From JAFMDF01 sp965277445 (GTDB lineage: Bacteria > Bacteroidota > Bacteroidia > Chitinophagales > Saprospiraceae), in contig CBDICY010000032.1 of assembly GCA_965277445.1 (NCBI GenBank), positions 2,852,001-2,916,000 on the forward strand: 64,000 nt of DNA. Reading direction: 5' to 3'. The translations under genes and the position numbers were made by a program. Below are positions 61,201-64,000 of the stretch, one piece after another. The notes under the pieces are model-generated. The model saw only the letters and a list, made by a program, of their open reading frames with translations, ran no database searches and was not told the DNA's origin. Every line of letters begins with the position of its first letter. The first letter of the stretch is position 1.

Positions 61201-62366
61201 CTTTATACATGCATTTGGAGAAAGCAGACGGAGGTGCTGGAACAGTAGTAGAGGCTTATAAAGTATTATCTGCTTGGGAAGAAGGAACGGGAACATCTGG
61301 ATATGGGACTTCTAACTGGAATGAAGCATCAAGTGCTACTGTTTGGACAACACCAGGAGGAGACTTTAGCCCAACTGTAGAAGGAACAATGGATGCTTCT
61401 TCTTTAGGATATAAAACAATAACCTTATCAGCTGGCCTAGTCCAAGATTGGATCAACAGCCCATCTACTAATTTTGGTATGCTCTTAAAGAGTGCAGGAT
61501 CAAATTCAGATAAGCATACTGAATTTAATACTTTTGATGGTCCTGCAAATACGCAACCTTATTTGGAAGTGATTTTTGCTGCGCCTTGTGGCGATTGTAG
61601 CACAGATACAGATAGTGACGGAATTCCTGATAATACAGACCCTGCACCGAATAACGCTTGTGATCCTGATCCACTAAATGGGAATTGTACAGGTATTGAT
61701 GTGGATGGAGATGGCTATTTTGCGAATTATCCAAATTACCATGCGCAATTTGACCCTAATGATGCAGATGGAGATATTCCTTCTGCTGGAGGTGGAAATA
61801 CTATAATAGTCAATACTGGTCAGGATACTTATATTAAAGGAAAGTCAAATAATATAGGTGATAATTACGGTGGTAAATCAGATATGCATGTCGTAAATAA
61901 AGCAAATGAAGAAGAGCGGGGATTAATACAATTTGATTTAGCTGCTTATACAGGACAAACAGTCACTAGTGCTACTTTATATATGAATGTAGAGAAAGCA
62001 GATGGCGGAGCGGGAACGGTAGTAGAAGCCTATAAAATTTTGTCAGCTTGGGAAGAAGGAACAGGTACTGCTGGATCTGGGACTTCTAATTGGGAGGAAG
62101 CATCAAGTGCTACTGCTTGGACAACGCCAGGAGGAGATTTTTCTACAACTGTGGAAGGAACAATTGATGCTTCCTCTTTAGGCTATCATACTATGGATTT
62201 GCCCCCTAGCTTAATTCAATATTGGATAGATAATCCAGCTTCCAATTTTGGTGTTCTTTTAAAGAGTACAGGTTCAAATTCTGATAAACATACAGAGTTT
62301 AATACCTTTGATGGCCCTGCGAATACTAGGCCTTACTTAGAATTGACCTTTAGTAGTGGGAACTAA
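49299..62366 (+). CDS. Giant multidomain adhesin (4355-residue frame; 3' part of the frameshifted gene)
   Basis: The frame opens at a TTG with no signal peptide and belongs with 48463-49284. In order it shows: a MAM/CBM-like domain (1-200); CBM4_9-like domains at about 203, 536 and 680; an unassigned 180-residue domain twice (about 350 and 830; LSDMQTWTEFQGQYE, GTLTGIGCNVGRT); four EICDNxxDDDGDG motifs; a CTLRAAIEEANAL beta-helix (about 1698-2060); and Ig, PKD, SprB, cadherin and HYR-like domains. Lectin-like repeats (about 2514-2788) precede the dockerin-like module (about 2856-3117). TSP3-like repeats follow with a CHIPGTN...HGDICGPC motif (about 3267), then three DNRLRE domains (about 3497, 3905 and 4167). 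The C-terminus is a DNRLRE domain with no T9SS signal seen. Confidence 0.8.
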   Translation: MDIDGADSDCNLCGNTTLYIADFESVVGANNWTLSTGATDGDWEINTPNPYTQSGATTMELTAYEGNKTLLTGNGSAQDLDGGPTTAQSPNINLTAGATNISLDLYYYFSHYTNGDNSDYLTISVKDASNNNTLETVVNETGAATDRDAIWTQITTDLTAHAGKTIYIYVTAADLGGGSKTEAAIDNVIISETINCNNATFSCASGILDNPDFELGAADWNFEPNTSISNDAHFGTQAAYANTTGTGGPSQGYSAVAGDFFALSVYAKKTTTATGSIGIKFFDASWVELDAAYIEVTSDTYEIYTLSMKAPANSAHVQALGWKSTTVGEMWWDGFCFEQWAITPPSCSNSCEVMPSFNKYAWSLGNDVYDNFMDYDKGDLIFCDNGDGTMSILGSIINGRDADWAVNTVYPCGSKDGWEVNLTLSDMQTWTEFQGQYEVNASCPNAYLDLDYWDVSGTLTGIGCNVGRTLDVSGPSTGNAGGYRVQIGQGGNSQSCDFGMSTWFEATENGNPVFMDVYAHLNEPCYITMRPPPNPSNCNGGVLSNGDFENDMTGWDDWDDFSVTTELNGNKYGTVSGGQGGGGHSTPAVEGEVYSLTFLAKNSGPEQAWAGLDFLDANWAKIGNSFSTEITATTFDSYTVSGTAPANTAHVQVWVWKNAGTGIAGVDDYCLTKNTPTNACPTSIISNHDFESGLSSWDIGASVTTAITNDAYVGSNAIVVTGSDGGAQQAIAGTAGTAYYISAYAKKTGDTNPVVGVEFYDASWNYLSGYHMNVTATTWTLYEESVIAPANTAHVMFSGRNNSGTGNAYFDSFCTDSWTFTPPICATFCCDLMPNNNQTIWTMDDSGNNTNTLDYDNVDLILADNEDGTLTIKGNIFNGRDAHWHVSDGDPCGIQDGWQVELNLSDMQSWTEFQGPYEQSAGCGDRHVDWDYWQIGGTLTGIGCNAGRTISMIPHVNGYRMQIGSGGNSQSCDFGMSTWFLGNENGATVAFDLYAHLDSICYTTMVPPPSTTEICDNDIDDDNDGITDIDCPCTGNEITAVSQTNVTVANPNNAVGLPDLAYADLRASDVLTLDMGENIDAGEIIQIHITRGNDNGRVSIEGSTNQSSGYTGKIIWGNPANSNTTLDATVSAQVYETIDYTVPIGGLQYLRFTRNGGQIRVDGVRYCGITATQEICDNGTDDDGDGLIDAADPDCVGSCIPDCSDVYSFDWYDGSSGQVWDITNGETTISKIYPISGSAGTYNVTVTLDNSDGQNLDFGNCGAVGGHLYTATCNAPNGNFDCDGNAGTSDSQYFFGCEYLTFGVTSNNSSEVTSITYNFETPTQICDLLISDIDFKGSGASNLESWQDEVDVTANNNGVPVNINAVVGSAITISNNNTPNLNLLAGYDNTSGGDLDPDDVAGHASITTLGKVNSITFTYSNGPNDDGLSNSHAIRLSGFDFCPSPKEICDNNLDDDGDGLIDVNDPDCTTPTCTGTITTPCFDNGTGTVTDDRYWPNIDLSSDTDNWSYIASDNQGNNWTHGASGGNLPHSYYRTDTYPITIDIVGGQNGCTQTFTITDPPACSVACDNLSYTEVSTICVNDSMVTTINIINTDNTCWEVIRKIDETTMVTLSFEQGDGTFTLPPVAISDVQATATPTNYTLWIHSVDCTDNSIIFYDCVQDLVINVPACSEICDNGIDDDGDGDIDNCDDDCNPDANIINGCITVNVTGDEGDTNPGDGKCQTINCDCTLRAAIEEANALAGKDTICFNIPGPGQDYDGNKWTITPMSFYEDLTEAVFINGYTQPGSVEATNNASAVLKIRINGENLPTDGAIFQTTADGSKIAGLVISGNDANGGSCGVSLQSNDNEIVGNCIGVEADGTTAFANGTGILVNGSNNKIGGITPADANIIALNVGAGIEVINIGNNGNTILRNSFTSNGGIGIDLASGNTGDAVTLNDVNDTDDGANNLLNFPELKGIAIVSGDVYYDFLLDVPAGDYRIEFFSNTTADPTQHGEGKTFIGVLNINHTGNGETSFFGSLTPEVPTSIGDYITLTATQCTDASCTDFYQTSEFNGHYIGERCLDLTDAGSIAGDEEGCGTFDPSMITSVVDGSGGEGGPVYYQWQELTAGNSVWKDIVGATSSTYDPTPISITTSYRRQAIRAKCSTTWQESNIITKTITGEVTANIITAPSGANGFLCGATAYEFAAADAGVGATYVWDFGANANPRYQTGIGIHTVGFLTPTDSLAVVNEVVLLVELNGCTVYDTTTFSIHPIVYSSNVSYTNPSACGSADGIIDITATGGKNLCIRVSLDGGLTYQPDGQLSFSGLGQGTYNIVLNYCNIDCPNIYGAVNLMEPTNIIATNDEIQNACPGFGFGGNVAYNDENIDNAVYSIQTQPTKGNVIIEPNGEFSYTPSIYECGTDQFVYQVCNSITSCCATATVTLNLSDTLPPILRNIPANITINCDEEIPLAPLVSASDNCPVISIDKTEISTQGEEGCPLHDYTLTRIWTATDVCGNTATDQQIIEIQDITAPDIFRIYTLPNGKKMVAGVMENVTERWKAIQFPIDFPTTPVVFTQVVSTIDSSAVAVRMRNTSVAQFELKLQEEEGNDNNIHEGEQVAWIAIEEGTNTTGFNLEVGQLFANQAYSTVNLANTYDGKPALFTTLQSIIESDPATVRCNDLTANSVQLKIEEETSADSETDHATERIAYLAVDSLTYLTDNKGEIIGEVGVIEMDAGIVVMSSNNNYYNPVIIAKYMDQNQAEPVLVNVRVLSNNSFELALTGWDYQSTIQPTGKISVMIVEGSLPLNIEEACLNGTDSLVLGVDIVAIDNCDNNVSIVFEETVRYEQTAKIIERTYTAIDECANATVLTQMIHCSGVALRTKAFLQGAAIRGTDGLMRDDLRTKGLLPTEEPYTALDGFRHFGTGGREELDPALLTVTGQDAIVDWVMIELRDANNPSTVISTQSGLIQRDGDVVTALGDSVMVFENVPVNNYYVSIKHRNHLAMYSLYTQVFGPAIIPFVDFTNAFTPVMGDIPGVGMDGKRAMWSGDINADSKIIFQGPQNDIFQMFLYILLDDMNKDFLTNYISNGYTQRDFNLDGKIIFQGPNNDRSPLLYHTVLEHPDNNGNIANFVVQTGVQRDSIIIEPEWTATDNCSADYTLDGCDFDGDGLVNEADLDKDGDGVPDSLDVAIFDKNSDSDGDGITDDIETGGDGVFTLGTDSDPLAACDPNPINGNCIGVDLDGDGFFANYPTTHSLYDEMDNEACFPDLANGNCDCQDTDNDGMITICHIPGTNYANRETEEILITAWLLHKNHGDICGPCNYDEDLDGVAEPHDVDPNDPNSDSDGDGISDIVETGGDASFDEGIDTNPLMADTDGDGLTDGEEDANKNGVIETGETNPLIFCDPINTVAICDFDNDGTANQADLDDDDDGVNDALDIDPFDENSDTDGDGISDIAEQSVSNPLNPCDPTVLSPACTPIDADGDGYFANYPTSDGQYDPDDADACTPAGVYADTFAVEIIAGKDAWIEQDDDDNHGGDIDVHLKKHNSQEYRGLLHFDLSAQNGNIITDAKLKVYFMHGTGQGVIINAYRLTRYWEEGSGEGQYYNYNHDDVLWGQATDTDNWTNGGGDYEATLLGTMPTDNNGWAEMTLTTATIQNWIDNPAANYGILLIATAVNNKEVRFYSREGYSSKRPRIVINMTTDICGGNGNAGANTTDTDGDGIYDFIEMGGDGNYDWGVDTNPDKVDTDGDGLADGVEDANKNGMVDDGESNPRSICDPNGTSYWCDFDEDGWINGWDWDDDHDSVKDAYDVDPFDPNSDSDGDGISDTDEVQGDGVYHVGIDLNPLSVDTDGDGVEDGEEDENQNGQFDAGENNPLDACDPDPNHGDCVGIDEDGDGYFANYPTDHTQYDPNDTLVCVPVNTNMPTTVTITTGQDNYIKQKSNNIGDNYGGKTDMHVVNKANEDERGLIQFDLSAHTGQTVVSATLYMHLEKADGGAGTVVEAYKVLSAWEEGTGTSGYGTSNWNEASSATVWTTPGGDFSPTVEGTMDASSLGYKTITLSAGLVQDWINSPSTNFGMLLKSAGSNSDKHTEFNTFDGPANTQPYLEVIFAAPCGDCSTDTDSDGIPDNTDPAPNNACDPDPLNGNCTGIDVDGDGYFANYPNYHAQFDPNDADGDIPSAGGGNTIIVNTGQDTYIKGKSNNIGDNYGGKSDMHVVNKANEEERGLIQFDLAAYTGQTVTSATLYMNVEKADGGAGTVVEAYKILSAWEEGTGTAGSGTSNWEEASSATAWTTPGGDFSTTVEGTIDASSLGYHTMDLPPSLIQYWIDNPASNFGVLLKSTGSNSDKHTEFNTFDGPANTRPYLELTFSSGN

Positions 62367-62409
62367 CAAAAAATAGATACTAGCATCAGATAAATAATTT
62401 AAAACTTAA

Positions 62410-62441
62410 CCTCGAATTTTCCAATTAATGAAAATTCGGGG
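62410..62441 (+). terminator. Intrinsic terminator after the giant adhesin gene
   Basis: CCTCGAATTTTC/GAAAATTCGGGG with an 8-base loop (CAATTAAT-like) is followed by TTTTTCTTT, 44 bases after the stop codon. Confidence 0.8.
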
Positions 62442-62803
62442 TTTTTCTTTGTATTAAGGACATTTTTTTCTGCTCCGACTCCCTTTAACGAATTACAGAG
62501 GTAGTCTTAAGAAAAATTTAAAATCATTGAGTAGTATGCTTCTTTCTTTATGATTTAAAATAGTTAATTGAAATTAGCATGGTATTTGTAGTACTTACTG
62601 TTACTAGTATTTCCCTCCTAATAAATTCCCCTTTTCTAGCAAAAAAATCCCATTTACACAACCCATAACTCCCCTATAATATTCTATTATTGATAGTGTA
62701 TAAATTTTTTTATTTGTATCTTTTTGATAATTAAATATTTATGTATTTGCTCCCCAATACTCCCTCCCATCATCTTTGAACAAAACTTTTTCAAAAAGCA
62801 AAA

Positions 62804-62986
62804 ATGCACAAACTTATTACTCACAACACTACTACGCTTGCTTATTTAACAAGCTACAAACGAAATGATAATTTTATTCATTTCCTTATTGCTTATAGTT
62901 ATTTTTTACACTTCCCAATATTTTTTTACGATTCACTTCTATATCCTATTTCGAAGATTTCTTTTATGCCAATTACTGCCCAGTAG
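62804..62986 (+). CDS. Short leader ORF (60 aa, MHKL...), uncertain
   Basis: It begins MHKLITHNTTT, is hydrophobic in its second half (FIHFLIAYSYFLHFPIFFYD) and ends PITAQ. Start context and position match the ORF at 48205. It ends 87 bases before the paralogous adhesin gene. It may be a leader peptide or a degenerate signal-peptide remnant. Confidence 0.4.
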   Translation: MHKLITHNTTTLAYLTSYKRNDNFIHFLIAYSYFLHFPIFFYDSLLYPISKISFMPITAQ

Positions 62987-63073
62987 TTGATCTAGCATAT
63001 AGAGGAATTTTTTCTTGTTTAAAAACGAATAACAAATACACACTATTTACCTTTTTACAAACCTATCGTTAAA

Positions 63074-64000
63074 ATGTCAAAGTTGAGAATCAAACATATA
63101 CTACTATTGGTAATCCTGTTTAGTGGATTATCTCACTCTGTTTTAGGCGACACTTCGCTTAAGCCCCAGTCGTTTTTCTCTAAACTTGTATTTCAATTAA
63201 AGGAAATTGCTCAGCAAGAAACGATTGCATTAAAACGTAATGTTACTACTGCTAGTCAAGATGCAGCTTTCAAAAATTGTAATGAAACCATTATTTTCAT
63301 CGCAAGAGATGGTGGGCAAATCGAAGAGTTGAATATAACGACTGGTGCTTCTTCTATAGCAACTACTTCTCCTTATACAACGGGTAATTTGAATTCTTTA
63401 GCAGCTAATCCAGATGCAAGTATTGTTTATTATGCTAGAGGTACAAAGATTTATTATTGGGAGCCTGCTACTAATAATCATGGGGAATTGGTTAATTTAT
63501 CTGGTACAATAGGAAGCAATGAATCCTTTTCAAGCGGTGCTGGTGCTTATTATAATGGACATGTTTATATGGGGGCAGAGGACAATACAACGAGTCATAG
63601 TCCTACTGTTTATAGAGTGCCTGTTAGCGCAAATGGAATGTCTACAGCGGGGAGTGCGGTAAAATTGGATATACCTATTTCATCATGGTCTTCTTGGGGA
63701 GATATGATTGTCACTCAAGAAAAAAACAATACGGTTATTTATGGCGGTTTAGGAGCGGGTGCCGTTAATGGTTATAAAAGTATCTATTTCAAATATTATG
63801 TGGAATTAGATATTTATACCATGGTTGCCAGAGATTTGCCGAATGAATTACAAATGGCAGTTGATGTGCATGGAGATATGTGGGTAGCGGCGGCAAATGG
63901 AACAGAATTACAAAAAGTAAATAGAAAGACGGGTGTTAGATATGGTAATATTGTTACCATGTCAGGCATTATTTGGGATATGACAGGCCCATTTAATTGC
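63074..64000 (+). CDS. Secreted beta-propeller-like protein, paralogous N-terminus (partial, runs off the window)
   Basis: An ATG at 63074 opens a frame that stays open for 309 codons to the window end. The signal peptide MSKLRIKHILLLLVILFSGL and the following region (FFSKLVFQLKEIAQQ) parallel MSKLRIKLLLTLFFISSIHL and FFTKNFTQLKLQIQE of the gene at 48463. From about residue 75 the sequence looks like beta-propeller blades: IIFIARDGGQIEELNITTG, NLNSLAANPDASIVYYARG, TKIYYWEP, GDMWVAAANGTELQKVNRKT. It is probably another large secreted member of the array. The C-terminal sorting domain lies outside the window. Confidence 0.8.
   Translation, partial: MSKLRIKHILLLVILFSGLSHSVLGDTSLKPQSFFSKLVFQLKEIAQQETIALKRNVTTASQDAAFKNCNETIIFIARDGGQIEELNITTGASSIATTSPYTTGNLNSLAANPDASIVYYARGTKIYYWEPATNNHGELVNLSGTIGSNESFSSGAGAYYNGHVYMGAEDNTTSHSPTVYRVPVSANGMSTAGSAVKLDIPISSWSSWGDMIVTQEKNNTVIYGGLGAGAVNGYKSIYFKYYVELDIYTMVARDLPNELQMAVDVHGDMWVAAANGTELQKVNRKTGVRYGNIVTMSGIIWDMTGPFNC

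Larger units (their letters stand above)
62367..63073. other. Intergenic leader region before the paralogue (707 bp)
   Basis: It contains a terminator (62410-62441), AT-rich DNA, a pyrimidine-rich tract (about 62738-62790) and an MHKL-type short ORF (62804-62986). The stretch TTTGAACAAAACTTTTTC...AAAAATGCACAAACT matches the leader at about 48178-48215. Confidence 0.55.

Noticed and set aside
1..64000. tRNA, rRNA, transposase, integrase or phage genes
   Set aside because: I looked for characteristic motifs and saw none; short non-coding RNAs cannot be excluded by eye.

Overview
The window looks like a chromosome segment of a free-living Bacteroidota bacterium, most likely of the Saprospiria/Saprospiraceae type. 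The evidence is AT-rich DNA, secreted proteins ending in type IX secretion (T9SS) sorting domains of both the type B (CHU_C, gliding-motility C-terminal) and type A (por) kinds, SprB-like repeats, and enormous calcium-binding adhesin-like proteins. The lineage call is inference from protein style, because no rRNA or other marker gene is present.

Bases 1-19,443 form a cell-surface glycan region. It holds the start of a Wzt-type ABC ATPase and its Wzm-type permease, a zinc-ribbon methyltransferase, a GT4 glycosyltransferase, a NodU/CmcH-type carbamoyltransferase with its usual small partners (DUF5989 and SxtJ-like membrane proteins), an SGNH/MBOAT/SGNH O-acylation cassette, a GT2 glycosyltransferase and a FemAB-like acyltransferase. 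Embedded in it are an OB-fold protein, a YceI-like protein, and a two-gene module: a MoxR AAA ATPase followed by a 1366-residue predicted membrane protein with a vWA-like cytoplasmic region and a C-terminal FGE/sulfatase-modifying-factor-like domain that lacks the catalytic cysteines.

Bases 19,828-64,000 are an array of secreted proteins. Five of them (six domain copies) share an unassigned N-terminal beta-rich domain with a PPNSxxxNxGN-type signature. Two end in CHU_C domains, one in a type A domain. Four giant proteins (2487, 1904, 1720 and 4355+ residues) instead carry a roughly 260-300-residue module with two dockerin-like Ca-binding loops. Between the ends lie Ig-like repeats, about 1450 residues of thrombospondin type 3-like Asp repeats, beta-helices, CBM-like domains, lectin-like repeats and DNRLRE domains. 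The largest gene appears split from its signal-peptide exon-like 5' part by a one-base frameshift in a C4 run. A paralogue begins just downstream and runs off the window.

Intergenic DNA is unusually structured. At least six loci carry imperfect hairpins whose arms are built of 7-bp units (heptamer hairpins), each locus with its own heptamer. There are also MITE-like nested inverted repeats, a pair of about 100-bp structured repeats, strong terminator hairpins, and conserved leaders with short signal-peptide-like ORFs upstream of three giant genes. No tRNA, rRNA, CRISPR array, phage or transposase gene was recognised.
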